Shown: positions 7,489 through 16,595 of the stretch, piece by piece | Layout: each line of letters begins with the position of its first letter | How positions within the stretch are numbered: the stretch's first letter is position 1 | The notes under the pieces: model-generated | Database searches by the model: none | Seen by the model: the letters and a program-made list of their open reading frames with translations, nothing else | Told to the model about the DNA's origin: nothing | Translations under genes and position numbers: made by a program | From: a virus | DNA: 47,109 bases | IMG/VR virus record: IMGVR_UViG_3300005518_000020 | Coordinates: 1-47,109 of that record | Direction: 5' to 3' (one strand)

Positions 7489-10140
7489 TTAAAAGCGATC
7501 GCAAGCGTCGCCTTTACCATCACCATCCGAATCGTATTGCGACGGGTTCGGAGTAGTACGGCAGTTGTCATGTAGATCCATGACGCCGTCGTTGTCTGTA
7601 TCGATATTCGGAACATTAGCGACGTCCTGTGGCTGATACCCATCAAATGTCAGAGCAGGGAATATTGATTGGAACTTGGCACGATTGAACCGGAACACCC
7701 GAGAACCAATTGGATCGGCGGCCGGAACAAGTCCAGCCGTCAATCCAGGAACTCTCGACATAAAACTATAGTCAGGAAGTGAAGTGCTAGCTCTATCCCT
7801 ATAAAAGAAAGTTGGTACACGGGATAATGTCAGGGTCGCGCACGTAAATACTGAACTTCCTCCTGACTCGGCCGTAACCGCAGTCAGCTGCGACTGAACT
7901 TTTCCAAAGTTCTCAACAGCATTGCTTCCATCTATACACCACACACATTGGTTATTATTTCCAAACATACAGGCAAGATCTCGAATTGTGCTAGTTGCAG
8001 TTACTGATGGTTTATTATAGAATGTCACTCCTAGAACATCTCGTCCACGGCCATCGCAGGTTGTATGGTCGAAAGTCGTGTCGAAGTCCACGTCGTTGCT
8101 ACCAAGGTAGTCGATACCATCGTGGATGATGCACCGACCTAGATTACCGCCTACACTATCCATTCCGACAATGAAGTTATCTGTAGCGGTCACAGCTTTT
8201 CGGTTAGTATTCCCGTCAAAGTTGAAAAGGCGAATGCCGTGCGGAGCACAACGATTTGATCCAGTACAATCCGCGGTACCACGAATAGCGTCCTCAACCC
8301 CTAGGATAAAATTCCCTTCCGCCGCTATAGGGTTAAGACTCCCAGATATACCGTTATTAGTCTGCGCCAGACCATAATTTCTAACTAGGTTACTAAACTG
8401 CTGCCCCATGTTCATGCCATGCGATTTGATATTACTGATGTAATTATGTGTGTACCCGGTCCCCTGTTGCTGTGCAATGGTAGTTGAACCGGATGTTCCA
8501 CCAATCCCACCATTCCCGGCGTTAACAATCCAGTTATCATGGATTGATGCTCCCAGACCACTTGCTGACAACACGGCTGCCCCTGGGGTGGTATCTAGGC
8601 GGTAGAAGTCAAACCCCACATTGAAGGCGACTTCTGCACCATCTGAACCGTCAACTTGCAGAGCAAAGCACTCGCCGTTGCTAATGCAACCTTCATAGAA
8701 AAGATTTCGAAGTACTTTAAGTCCCAGTGCCGGCAGAATGGCAGTCTCATTCAGATGAAGGTTGACGCCCATAGAGCGATAGAACACACTATCCTGTACA
8801 CTTACATTCGCTAAGGGACGACTAACTCCACCTGAAGTTGTCGCAGCAAATCCCAGCATGGCTTGGGTATCACCCTGCGTGGCCTGACCTGCGACTGTCG
8901 TCACGTCATGGAAGGCGCTCCACTTGACCGTAAGACTTTTAACACCGTGATAACGCCAAGCATCAATCGGACCCTTGAAGTCGTGGAAATTGACATACTC
9001 AATGTCCGGGGTAAGTGTACTGGTTGTTTTGGCATAGAACTCGATCCCGGTGGTCGAACCAGCTGACGGCGTTCCGGCGTTGGCGATGTTGGCGGCTCGG
9101 AAAATCGGCATCGGGTCGTTGCCGGGACCGAGAGCACCATTGATCCGGTAACCGTTTGAGCCAGCCGCCTGGAAGATTGCGGCGTCGTAGATGATGGCGA
9201 TCTTGTCTCCGACCGCCGGGGTGATTGGCGTACAGAATCCGGTATTGGCCCCGGTACAGCACGGGTAGGGGGTAAAGAGCGCGGTGCACTCAGGGTTCTG
9301 GGTGTTCCAGGCAGCCGGTTCGGTGTGCTGATTCAGCGGGTGAACCGGGCATGTCGCTCCAGCGTTAGCCCCCGTACAACAGGCCGTAGGAGCACTGGCA
9401 CCGGTGCAGAAGTAGGCACGGTTGGCATGGGGGGTGAGGCGCTGCCCTCCTGTCGTGTCCGAACCGCTCGTGGCGTCAGCGGTGTCCGTACATACTGAGA
9501 AGGTTGTTGCAGTTATGAGTCGGATCTCCAACTGTCTGTTACGGGCCTTGCCGGACTCGAAGATAACGCGACCGGTTTTCTTCGCTACATTTATTCCAGT
9601 AACTGGGGTAATTGTATATTTACGACCGACAGTACCGGCGGCGGCGCAGTCAGTGTCAGCGTCAGCGTCAACGAAGGTCCCGATTGAAGTCTCGACAATG
9701 GTGCCCTGTACATCTAGAAGTCCACCATCAAGGACATCCAAGACCCGTGCGGCAGCGGTAGTGTCGAAGCCCAGCCGATGCCCCGCACGCATTCGTACGA
9801 TTCCGCCGTTCGCGATTGTTACGTTCCCGGTGATCGTCAGGGTGCGGTAGCCGTTGGCGTCCCGGCCAGTCGAAACTTCATCGTAGATGAGTGTACCGGA
9901 GACCGTGGTCGCTCCGCAGACCTTGGCGTCCGTCGACAAGATGACCGTATGGGTGGCGCCAATCGAACAAGTATCAGTAGCCAGCGGAACTACACCACCA
10001 CAGCTTGTCCACGATCCGGCCGTATTCCAGTCACACGGTGTGGTTGCACATGCCGACACGGTCGCGCAAGCATTCGCCAGGACAAGGCGAGGTAGGAACG
10101 CCAGAACTAAGATACCGATCCACTTCACGAATTGTCTCAC
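7489..10140 (-). CDS. Secreted-type beta-helix tail spike with C-terminal TSP type-3 calcium repeats (883 aa)
   Basis: I take GTG 10140 as start: it overlaps the previous stop (GTGA) and has GAGG five bases upstream. A longer frame opens at 10200. The product begins [20 protein letters not shown] and ends a signal-like segment at VLA/NA. Residues about 25-110 are Cys-rich with Gly/Val strands resembling a G8-type beta domain. A CCTGAN motif occurs twice near residues 240-290. A right-handed beta-helix follows (residues about 350-750, e.g. [10 protein letters not shown]). The C-terminus has D.D.DG..D repeats ([25 protein letters not shown]), the thrombospondin type-3 calcium pattern. It is probably a receptor-binding or glycan-degrading spike. 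High Cys, signal peptide and TSP3 repeats look like a bacterial surface protein and suggest acquisition from a host. Confidence 0.75.
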   Translation of the reverse strand: MRQFVKWIGILVLAFLPRLVLANACATVSACATTPCDWNTAGSWTSCGGVVPLATDTCSIGATHTVILSTDAKVCGATTVSGTLIYDEVSTGRDANGYRTLTITGNVTIANGGIVRMRAGHRLGFDTTAAARVLDVLDGGLLDVQGTIVETSIGTFVDADADTDCAAAGTVGRKYTITPVTGINVAKKTGRVIFESGKARNRQLEIRLITATTFSVCTDTADATSGSDTTGGQRLTPHANRAYFCTGASAPTACCTGANAGATCPVHPLNQHTEPAAWNTQNPECTALFTPYPCCTGANTGFCTPITPAVGDKIAIIYDAAIFQAAGSNGYRINGALGPGNDPMPIFRAANIANAGTPSAGSTTGIEFYAKTTSTLTPDIEYVNFHDFKGPIDAWRYHGVKSLTVKWSAFHDVTTVAGQATQGDTQAMLGFAATTSGGVSRPLANVSVQDSVFYRSMGVNLHLNETAILPALGLKVLRNLFYEGCISNGECFALQVDGSDGAEVAFNVGFDFYRLDTTPGAAVLSASGLGASIHDNWIVNAGNGGIGGTSGSTTIAQQQGTGYTHNYISNIKSHGMNMGQQFSNLVRNYGLAQTNNGISGSLNPIAAEGNFILGVEDAIRGTADCTGSNRCAPHGIRLFNFDGNTNRKAVTATDNFIVGMDSVGGNLGRCIIHDGIDYLGSNDVDFDTTFDHTTCDGRGRDVLGVTFYNKPSVTATSTIRDLACMFGNNNQCVWCIDGSNAVENFGKVQSQLTAVTAESGGSSVFTCATLTLSRVPTFFYRDRASTSLPDYSFMSRVPGLTAGLVPAADPIGSRVFRFNRAKFQSIFPALTFDGYQPQDVANVPNIDTDNDGVMDLHDNCRTTPNPSQYDSDGDGKGDACDRF

Positions 10141-10361
10141 AGATCCCTCACTCCGGAAGCGTCCCGTATTTGAATTTTGCCTGTAACCGGATTCACACAC
10201 AACCCGCCGATTCGTGTCGGTCCGTCACTCGTCTTGCATGTCGGCACCTGGGTCTCACCGTCGTAACAGATCGTAACACCGGTTCCTTCCGGACCGATTT
10301 CAATTCCATCATGGATCTGTTCATTGGTACGTACTATCTCTTTTGGGTATAGCGAGGCCAT
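10137..10361 (-). CDS. Small protein upstream of the spike (74 aa)
   Basis: A 74-residue protein with three Cys and many Gly ([20 protein letters not shown]). The stop overlaps the spike start as GTGA, so the two are coupled. A GAGG-containing stretch precedes the ATG at a rather long distance. It may be an accessory or adaptor for the spike. No family is recognised. Confidence 0.6.
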   Translation of the reverse strand: MASLYPKEIVRTNEQIHDGIEIGPEGTGVTICYDGETQVPTCKTSDGPTRIGGLCVNPVTGKIQIRDASGVRDL

Positions 10362-10367
10362 TTCCCG

Positions 10368-10811
10368 TTACCTCAAGCACGCGACATACGCGTTGTAGTC
10401 AAGGTCGGTTATAGTGCCGGCGGTGGTGCTCTCGATGGACAGTCCATCAAGGCTTATAGGACTTTCTGTGGGTGCGGCGCAAGTGTAGCCACCAGTAGCT
10501 GTAATGCTGGCGGTAGAACACATGATAGCGGCGACCTCGGCCGCATTCGGCTGCCATCGTAATCGGACGACAATGCTTCCACCGCCGACTATAGAAGTCA
10601 CGTTTACGTACAACGAACACCCGTTGCTATATCCAGGGACAAATGGAGCCACCTTGGTAAGTACCGTAGCGTTGGAGAAATCGGTGGCAGTTCTGGCCGA
10701 AGCAATATTGGATATCGTTCCAATATTGATGATGGTCATCTGAAGGGCGGCCAGCATCGTAACCGCCACAAAAGCCACTATCAAAGTTTTGGTTAGGCGC
10801 ATTTCCCTCAC
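10368..10811 (-). CDS. Secreted or membrane-anchored protein of the tail region (147 aa)
   Basis: The N-terminus (MRLTKTLIVAFVAVTMLAAL from the internal ATG at 10802, or nine bases longer from GTG 10811, which overlaps the previous stop as GTGA) is a clear basic-plus-hydrophobic signal or anchor sequence. The mature part is Ser/Thr/Ala-rich, beta-like, with four Cys (GYSNGCSLYVNV, AIMCSTAS, GYTCAAPT, YVACLR) that could form disulfides outside the cytoplasm. It sits between the head-tail adaptor and the spike accessory gene. Either start is plausible; the ATG has GAGG at close range. I recognise no family. It is one of several export-type proteins in this structural operon. Confidence 0.65.
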   Translation of the reverse strand: MREMRLTKTLIVAFVAVTMLAALQMTIINIGTISNIASARTATDFSNATVLTKVAPFVPGYSNGCSLYVNVTSIVGGGSIVVRLRWQPNAAEVAAIMCSTASITATGGYTCAAPTESPISLDGLSIESTTAGTITDLDYNAYVACLR

Positions 10812-11524
10812 CTTATATCCTGATCGTTGGAGAGACCCAGTAAAGCACGTTGAACATTCATTAGAGAAATTTCACTCTTCCATCCTGGAAGCTCCCCGGG
10901 TCGGCGGTTCTCGATACTACGCATGTGCTTCAGGGAATCCACATAGCGTTTCTCCCAGGGGCCAAGATCCGCTTCGTCTTCGTTGGAACGGATGTACACC
11001 AGTACCCTATTGATGATCACCCGGTCGTGCCTTGAAGGGATCTGACAGTAGTCCCCTGCCGCGAGAATTGGATGTTCGGCGTAGTAGTCGTAGTCGATTG
11101 TATAGGCGGCATCCGCGGGTGGCCAGAACTGAACTGTTTTAGTTACAATTCCAGCGGCGGTCGTATAGAGGATCGGCTTAATCCACACCCGAGGGGTTCC
11201 CCTTTTATCCGATGCCGTGTCCTTCCAATTCGGTACGGCCTTGACAAGAACTTCCTTGTCCATCGGGAAAAGGTTTGTTTCTTTCCCTGCCGTTGTGATG
11301 CGAAAATCCTTCGGCTTTACAAAATCCGTAGCCAACCCTTTCTGGAAATCACCTGCTACTATATTAAGTGGTGCGGCTGCTTCCCGCACCCGAAACTCCC
11401 ATAAGGAATCCTCCCAGATCTCCTGGATGGCCCAATTTAACCAGGTATTTATATAGTTCGACACGCCGGTATTTGAACCGACGGCCATGGCCTGTGAAGC
11501 TAGATCTGAGAGTTTTGTCGCCAT
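10808..11524 (-). CDS. Head-tail adaptor / connector protein (238 aa)
   Basis: The N-terminal helix pattern (YINTWLNWAIQEIWEDSLWE, residues about 24-43) is the hallmark of podoviral head-tail adaptors of the P22 gp4/T7 gp11 type, in which a conserved helix packs on the portal ring. The middle is beta-rich (residues 50-165, e.g. TVQFWPPADAAYTIDYDYYA). The last 60 residues are helical and basic and would form the C-terminal arm. Length and position after the capsid block and before the tail hub agree. Its start adjoins the stop of the zinc-finger gene at 11524. No odd features. Confidence 0.75.
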   Translation of the reverse strand: MATKLSDLASQAMAVGSNTGVSNYINTWLNWAIQEIWEDSLWEFRVREAAAPLNIVAGDFQKGLATDFVKPKDFRITTAGKETNLFPMDKEVLVKAVPNWKDTASDKRGTPRVWIKPILYTTAAGIVTKTVQFWPPADAAYTIDYDYYAEHPILAAGDYCQIPSRHDRVIINRVLVYIRSNEDEADLGPWEKRYVDSLKHMRSIENRRPGELPGWKSEISLMNVQRALLGLSNDQDIR

Positions 11525-11946
11525 TAAGCGGCCTTACCCTTGCTCTTCTTTTTCTTTGCCGGTACTGCGTCCTCGGCATCCAAGGCTTCCTGACGCTTCC
11601 TGTCACGGGCTGCCTTGGAATGCTCTTCCTGCCGATGCTCGTCCATGGCCTCTTCGGTGAAGGACCTGAACTTGCATTTTGGGAAGCCGCAGATGTAGGT
11701 AGCAACCTCTTGCTTCACCTGCACCACGTCATCCGGAATCACCCCTTCGAAGATACGACTTCCGAAACAGGCGTGCTTGCGAAGGAAGTCGATCTCATCT
11801 TCCTCGGCCGTTTCGTAGTACGCTCCCCGGAATTTGATATCCCTTTCCGGGTCTACCACGACCTGTCCTCCAACCTCTGTGGTCTTCCGAGGTTTCATCT
11901 GGATTGACAGGTTGTGGTCCAGACTGATGAACATGACCGATTCCAT
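11524..11946 (-). CDS. C2H2-type zinc-finger protein in the head operon (140 aa)
   Basis: I choose ATG 11946 (MESVMFISLD...), which has GGAG five bases upstream, over a longer frame opening at 12000. Residues about 84-107 read C-x4-C-x12-H-x4-H (YICGFPKCKFRSF then DEHRQEEH), a good C2H2 zinc-finger spacing. A strongly basic Lys/Ala-rich tail follows (KKKKSKGK near the end). The finger plus tail suggest nucleic acid binding. The gene sits directly after the major capsid gene, where a decoration or completion protein is common, so a zinc finger here is unusual. A hairpin just upstream may control its translation (see separate entry). Function unknown. Confidence 0.65.
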   Translation of the reverse strand: MESVMFISLDHNLSIQMKPRKTTEVGGQVVVDPERDIKFRGAYYETAEEDEIDFLRKHACFGSRIFEGVIPDDVVQVKQEVATYICGFPKCKFRSFTEEAMDEHRQEEHSKAARDRKRQEALDAEDAVPAKKKKSKGKAA

Positions 11947-11959
11947 GCTTTCTCCTTTG

Positions 11960-11984
11960 TGGCCGTTTTGAAGGAGAACGGCCA
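11960..11984 (-). promoter_or_regulatory. Hairpin after capsid gene whose loop complements the next ribosome binding site
   Basis: On the minus strand TGGCCGTT and AACGGCCA form a perfect 8-bp stem around a 9-base loop, CTCCTTCAA. There is no run of T after it, so it is not a standard terminator. The loop CTCCTT is complementary to the AAGGAG of the ribosome binding site for the zinc-finger gene, immediately downstream. A pseudoknot that hides the site, or simply an mRNA-stabilising hairpin behind the capsid gene, are both possible. Confidence 0.5.
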
Positions 11985-12007
11985 AACTCCCTTGCCCCAC
12001 CCCGGTT

Positions 12008-13312
12008 TCAGATGAAGTTCTTGATGTACCCGTGGTGACGTGGATGGATCAGCTTGAGACCGCACTCGGTCAGATACTCGTCGATCTGACCGTCCACGTC
12101 GTTCGCCTGTCGGCCGATGTACAGTTTGGTGTCGGCGTTGTTGAAGAAGACGTACGCCAGGTCGGCGAGATCGAGACAGACGATCCAACCGCTCCAACGC
12201 TTGTCCGTTTCGGCCCCGGTGAACAGATTGTTCACGATGAGCTTCGCTGTGCCGTGAGGAGACAGGTACGTGTAGATAGCGATACCGTAGACCTGGTCCT
12301 GCGGGAACATACGGAGTTTGTTCGAGGCCTTGGCGATCTGCGAGATCCTGGTCATTCCGAGACGGGAGCAGAAGAAGAACTTGGTTTGATTCCCGTACCG
12401 GAACGCATCCTGCATGAAACTGTCCAGACCTGTTTCATCCAAGGTGGCAGCAGCCATGTCCTTTGCAGCTGCACCACTACCGGCCTGAAGGAGCCACCGC
12501 ATCACGCCGCGGGTTCCGCGTCGTGGTTTGGCGGTGAGGTTCTCGAACCGTTCACCGAACCAGAAGGCATTCTCGATCGCCATCATGTGCTCGACCGCAT
12601 GCTTCCGGCGCAGCCTCCCCAGGTTCATCCCGCCGTACGTGCGCGAATCATTCTCCGTACGCGTCGCACCAACGGGCTCACGGAAGATCTGAGTGTAGTT
12701 GAACTGGTTGCTCACCTTGGTTGTCCTGATGGCCGGCATGTTGTCGCCTTCCTTCAGGGCGTTTCCGACGATCCAGAGAGGGTCGTTGTCCACCAGGGCG
12801 GCAGCGACAGTCTCACCGAATCCTCGGACCACGGTCAAGGTGTTGGTTACGACGGCCGTAACCAACATGATCTCGAGAGTCCTTGGAACGTGGATGAGAT
12901 CAAACGGTCTGAAGAACGCACCGTTGTCCACAACCAACGAAGTGGCGCCAGAGGCGTAACCAGCGCCATTGTTGATTGCGTCCTGCTTGGGAGCGTATTC
13001 GTCCTCCAACCAATCCAACTTCGGGTTGAAGGTACTCTCCTTTCGCAATTTCATCAGGAGTGCGGTAAGGGAGGTAGCCTGAGGGTCCAGATCGTGAATC
13101 ATGTCGTCCATGTTGACGACACGCTGGGCCTGCAGGATAGCCCCACCATCCCCACCGTCGGTCGCCAGAACGTCCGTTAGGACGGTAGGGACAGCCAGTA
13201 GCAGGACACCGGTTCCCCCGAAGGGAATACCAGTGATGGCGTGAAATGCAACTTCCACTGCTGCGAATGCACCAAGCAGTAGTAGAAGCTTTGGAATGCC
13301 TCGAAGTTTCAT
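12008..13312 (-). CDS. Major capsid protein, HK97-fold type, with hydrophobic N-terminal extension (434 aa)
   Basis: I choose ATG 13312 with GAGG five bases upstream; a longer frame from 13393 runs into the scaffold gene. From residue about 65 the sequence resembles SU10/DUF5309-type major capsid proteins: MIHDLDPQATSLTALL, FNPKLDWLEDEY, then beta-rich segments and a C-terminal region (FFFCSRLGMTRISQI, YTYLSPHGTAKLIVNN). Length and position after the scaffold-like gene agree. The first 50 residues (MKLRGIPKLLLLLGAFAAVE and onward) are strongly hydrophobic with two membrane-like stretches, which the family does not usually have. They may be a cleaved delta-like region or a membrane anchor. Codon use is more GC-rich and regular than in neighbours, as expected for a highly expressed gene. 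Confidence 0.8.
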   Translation of the reverse strand: MKLRGIPKLLLLLGAFAAVEVAFHAITGIPFGGTGVLLLAVPTVLTDVLATDGGDGGAILQAQRVVNMDDMIHDLDPQATSLTALLMKLRKESTFNPKLDWLEDEYAPKQDAINNGAGYASGATSLVVDNGAFFRPFDLIHVPRTLEIMLVTAVVTNTLTVVRGFGETVAAALVDNDPLWIVGNALKEGDNMPAIRTTKVSNQFNYTQIFREPVGATRTENDSRTYGGMNLGRLRRKHAVEHMMAIENAFWFGERFENLTAKPRRGTRGVMRWLLQAGSGAAAKDMAAATLDETGLDSFMQDAFRYGNQTKFFFCSRLGMTRISQIAKASNKLRMFPQDQVYGIAIYTYLSPHGTAKLIVNNLFTGAETDKRWSGWIVCLDLADLAYVFFNNADTKLYIGRQANDVDGQIDEYLTECGLKLIHPRHHGYIKNFI

Positions 13313-13319
13313 TTGATCC

Positions 13320-14228
13320 TCAGACGATACCGAAGGGATTCCCCTTTTCGGCATCGCGTTTGCCTTTGGCCGTACCGGCGAAGAACTTGTCAAGAGGGGA
13401 AGACCCCTGCATGATGTCGTCCTTTAACTTCTTGTCCTGCGCCGCACGGTCTTCGGCGGTTTCGTCCAGAGGCTTACCACCAGAACCGGTAGTAAGTCGT
13501 TGTTTCCCTCTGGGCTTCTGTTCCTCGTCGGAGTCGGGTTCCTTGTACCCCGTTGAATCGAGTCGGCCTGAACGCTTGAGGTTGTTCTTCACAACCTCGA
13601 ATACGTCCTCTATCGAGACCGAACGCTGTGCCTGTGGAGTCAGATTCCTCTTCATCCAGGCCTTGGCGTGCGGCAGTAGAGGTTCGTATTCAGGGTTCTC
13701 ACCAAGGAACAACGCCATCATGGTGTCGGACTGAATTCCTCCGACTTCTGATCTCACCGATCCCGCCATCCCCTCCGCAATTGTCGTTGCGGCCTCGATG
13801 ATGGTATCGACAAGCGCCCCTGGTGCATCATCCCCTGCCTTCAAGATGAACTTGTTCTTCAGGTCCTCCCGAAGTGCGTCCATAGCCACCTTCCCACCGG
13901 TCCCACCACCTGCGATCTTCGCCTTTATATCCGGCCTCAGATCGTATAGTCCGGTTTCGGGATTCAGTTCGATAAAACCCGAGATTCCCTGAAGCTGGTT
14001 CATGATGCCCATGGCCCTCTGGAGTTCAGCGTAGTTCTTCTTGTTGCTGGCCTCCAGTTTGTCAAGATGCACCTTTGCAGCCTCTTCGGTATCGAACCTT
14101 CCAAGGAACTGCTGTTTCCCCGTTCCCCCATCACCAAAGTCTGACGAGGCGGAGGCGTCCTGAGACGTCTTCGGATCAGACGGGGTGCCGTCGGCATTGC
14201 CCTGGGCCTGACCGGTTTTCTTAGCCAT
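13320..14228 (-). CDS. Probable capsid scaffolding protein (302 aa)
   Basis: The protein lies between portal and major capsid genes, the classic scaffold position. It is rich in Asp, Glu, Lys, Gly and Ala. It has a disordered N-terminus (residues 1-40), a helical region with coiled-coil character (about 45-80, EEAAKVHLDKLEASNKKNYA) and a charged C-terminus (about 235-290, DETAEDRAAQDKKLKDDI). No enzymatic motif is visible. The ATG at 14228 adjoins the previous gene's stop, and the capsid gene starts 7 bases after its stop. The assignment rests on composition and order rather than on a family signature. Confidence 0.65.
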   Translation of the reverse strand: MAKKTGQAQGNADGTPSDPKTSQDASASSDFGDGGTGKQQFLGRFDTEEAAKVHLDKLEASNKKNYAELQRAMGIMNQLQGISGFIELNPETGLYDLRPDIKAKIAGGGTGGKVAMDALREDLKNKFILKAGDDAPGALVDTIIEAATTIAEGMAGSVRSEVGGIQSDTMMALFLGENPEYEPLLPHAKAWMKRNLTPQAQRSVSIEDVFEVVKNNLKRSGRLDSTGYKEPDSDEEQKPRGKQRLTTGSGGKPLDETAEDRAAQDKKLKDDIMQGSSPLDKFFAGTAKGKRDAEKGNPFGIV

Positions 14229-14557
14229 TACAACCTCCTCTTCCTTTCCTGTTGGACTACTAACTGCTCCTTGGCACGCTCTCCTGCATCAATCCGTGTC
14301 TGGAAGTACTTGATGAAATGGTGAAGCACTCTCATTTCCGTTCGGATGGCCCTGAATTCGTTAAAGTTGTCGTCCCCGAGGGTATCTGCCTTCCTGTCAA
14401 GAAGTTCGATCCTAGCCAATATGGAGTCGCGGAAATGCTGCCATCCTGGGGTCTTCTGGGTCGTTTTGTACATTTCACCGATGTTCACGTTTTCCTGAAG
14501 CTTCTCCGTACTGAGTGGGCCCTCAACCATCACCTCACGCGGGTCGTTGGGTAACAT
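14228..14557 (-). CDS. Small helical protein between portal and scaffold (109 aa)
   Basis: A 109-residue, mostly alpha-helical protein with an Arg/Glu-rich second half (RKADTLGDDNFNEFRAIRTE, then ERAKEQLVVQQERKRRL). It overlaps the end of the portal gene by 23 bases in another frame and abuts the scaffold gene. It has no Cys and no recognised motif. Location suggests a head-assembly accessory protein. Function unknown. Confidence 0.6.
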   Translation of the reverse strand: MLPNDPREVMVEGPLSTEKLQENVNIGEMYKTTQKTPGWQHFRDSILARIELLDRKADTLGDDNFNEFRAIRTEMRVLHHFIKYFQTRIDAGERAKEQLVVQQERKRRL

Positions 14558-16595
14558 CTCTCCCTCCCTGTGCAGATATGGCGTCGGCCGGGTTCACTCC
14601 TTCACCATACTGCGGTCCACCACCGCCACCACCGTTACCCATGGGACCCATCTTAATCTGACCGGGTTGGGTTGCCATTGGGCTACCAAGTGGTTGATAG
14701 ACACTCATCTGAATCTTCATATGAAGCTGGATGTGTTCACGGAACAGCTTCATAATCTGGTCGGGAATTTCTGCTTCATGCTCCTGAATGAACTGCATAT
14801 GTGACCGTACATGTTCATTCACATCCTCGTTCGGGAGCGGAACAACCAGACCACCCTGGGAAATGATAAGGTTCTCCTCATCCGGGCTGAGCTCCTCACT
14901 CTCCGGCATAAGGAGTTTACCTTCCACCCCAGGTGCAAATTTGCTGAACAACCAGGACTTAAGGTACCGCTGGTCAACCTGCGGATCACCCCTGGTCAGA
15001 TTGTAAATGGTCAACGCCTGGTTCTGTGCGATAGCCTTGTCCACCAGTTCGTTGGCATTCTTAACCATGATATCGAACATACCGTGTACATTGTCCGGGT
15101 TGAACCTAACATACTTGATACCGGCCTTTCCGGCGATACGGACGGCGGTACTTTCCCCGAGGTTCTCCAAGTCGTATTGAATCATCTTCTTGATGGTCGC
15201 TGTGATCAGGTTGTTCTGCATACTAATGATACGTGCCCCGAAACGAGCATTGGCCGCATTTGAAAGCCTTGCTATACCAGATGCCGTATCCGGGGCGCCC
15301 TCGCCTTGGTTCCCACGGAGATAATCCAGCACACCGGTAAAGTTCTGAACGTCCTGCTCAAGATTCCGCGCCTCAATCAGAGCATCCTGTGTTAAAGCCG
15401 GACGCTCCAACGGCTGGATACCTTCCATGTCGTTGGTTTCGATCACACCCCACGGTCTCGAGACCAGTTGGTTCAAGTCCACGTCCGCAAAGGTAGAAAC
15501 CTTCCACATACCGTTCACGCCAAGGGTGGCGTTATCGATATGGAGGTTCCGTAGACGGTTTATCATCAGGTTGAAGGGAAGTACGTACTCCGCTTCCGAT
15601 GAACCCGTAAACCGTCCTGTAAGGGATGAGTTCTTGGTGTAAAGGAGTGGCGGGTCGCCGTTTGGGTGAGGGTTGTCGTCACCGAACAGTAAGACCTTCC
15701 TGTTCGCAACAACCATCATCTGTCGCTTATTGCCCTTATCGTCAAGGCCGTAGGCCTCTAGGATCTCACACCGCTGAAGGTGGTCCCCGCCTGTAATCTC
15801 CGGCATGCTGCCGAAGGTTTCATAGGCGTCTTCGTAAAGTTCTCTACGAGTCTGTTCCAGGTCTTCTTCGGTTTCCTGGGTTCCTCCGTAATCGATATTG
15901 CCGCCGTTCTTCCAACCGGCGTTGTCCGGACCCATCATGGCGTCAACTTCGAACTTCGGCATGAAGTAACGATCTATAAGAACCGGGCACTTTTCTGGGC
16001 AAGAAACCGTGTCATCCCAATAAATACGCTCCGGACCCAAGGCTTCCTTTTCCGGACGGTTGATAACCGGCACTTTCTTCCAAACCCGCTGTTTCCCTAT
16101 CTTAAGTCCAAGAAGATTGATACGAGCGGTAGTGACTTCCCTTTGGGCTTCTTCGTACCGATGGCCCATTTTGGACCACGCAAAGCCACAAAGCAGATGA
16201 TTTTGTATATGTGCCTGAGATGAGTCAAAGAAGTTGCCGTCAGCCCATTGCTTACGAAGAATGGTCTCAAATGGGTCTACAGAGGAAATGTCGCTTTCCT
16301 CCATGGGGAGGAGCTCGAAGAAGTTAGGCTCCCCCATTATAGCCATAGCAACCTTGGGTGTTAAGGTATCGATGTTGGAAAACACCAAGGGGAAATAAAG
16401 AGTTGACCTCCAACCAAGATTATTGTACATCCGTTTATAACGTTCATATTCATCATCCCATCCCTTGTAGGCCTTTAAGGACCTGCGTACCCTATCGTCA
16501 ATCGGTGTACGCAGGCGACGGTACCACTTGAAGATCTCGACCACATAGTCGATAGTCTTCTGTTCCGCATCTCCTGGTCGGTAGCTAGATGGCAT
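14535..16595 (-). CDS. Portal protein (686 aa)
   Basis: The length and sequence features match podoviral portal proteins of the P22 gp1-like group: an N-terminal helical region (YVVEIFKWYRRLRTPIDDRV), IDTLTPKVAMAIMGEP, a central region with YVLPFNLMINRLRNLHID, the stem/crown part (residues about 430-480, TASGIARLSNAANARFGARI) and a long helical C-terminus. The tail end (residues about 640-686) is Gly/Met/Pro-rich and flexible. The portal forms the dodecameric vertex through which DNA is packaged. It follows the terminase genes and a 77-residue gene, whose stop at 16595 it meets. No missing features apparent. Confidence 0.85.
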   Translation of the reverse strand: MPSSYRPGDAEQKTIDYVVEIFKWYRRLRTPIDDRVRRSLKAYKGWDDEYERYKRMYNNLGWRSTLYFPLVFSNIDTLTPKVAMAIMGEPNFFELLPMEESDISSVDPFETILRKQWADGNFFDSSQAHIQNHLLCGFAWSKMGHRYEEAQREVTTARINLLGLKIGKQRVWKKVPVINRPEKEALGPERIYWDDTVSCPEKCPVLIDRYFMPKFEVDAMMGPDNAGWKNGGNIDYGGTQETEEDLEQTRRELYEDAYETFGSMPEITGGDHLQRCEILEAYGLDDKGNKRQMMVVANRKVLLFGDDNPHPNGDPPLLYTKNSSLTGRFTGSSEAEYVLPFNLMINRLRNLHIDNATLGVNGMWKVSTFADVDLNQLVSRPWGVIETNDMEGIQPLERPALTQDALIEARNLEQDVQNFTGVLDYLRGNQGEGAPDTASGIARLSNAANARFGARIISMQNNLITATIKKMIQYDLENLGESTAVRIAGKAGIKYVRFNPDNVHGMFDIMVKNANELVDKAIAQNQALTIYNLTRGDPQVDQRYLKSWLFSKFAPGVEGKLLMPESEELSPDEENLIISQGGLVVPLPNEDVNEHVRSHMQFIQEHEAEIPDQIMKLFREHIQLHMKIQMSVYQPLGSPMATQPGQIKMGPMGNGGGGGGPQYGEGVNPADAISAQGGRDVTQRPA

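Noticed and set aside
12032-13180. Long plus-strand frame (382 codons) opposite the capsid gene
   Set aside because: It mirrors the codon pattern of the capsid gene, has His/Val/Gln-rich shuffled composition and no ribosome binding site.
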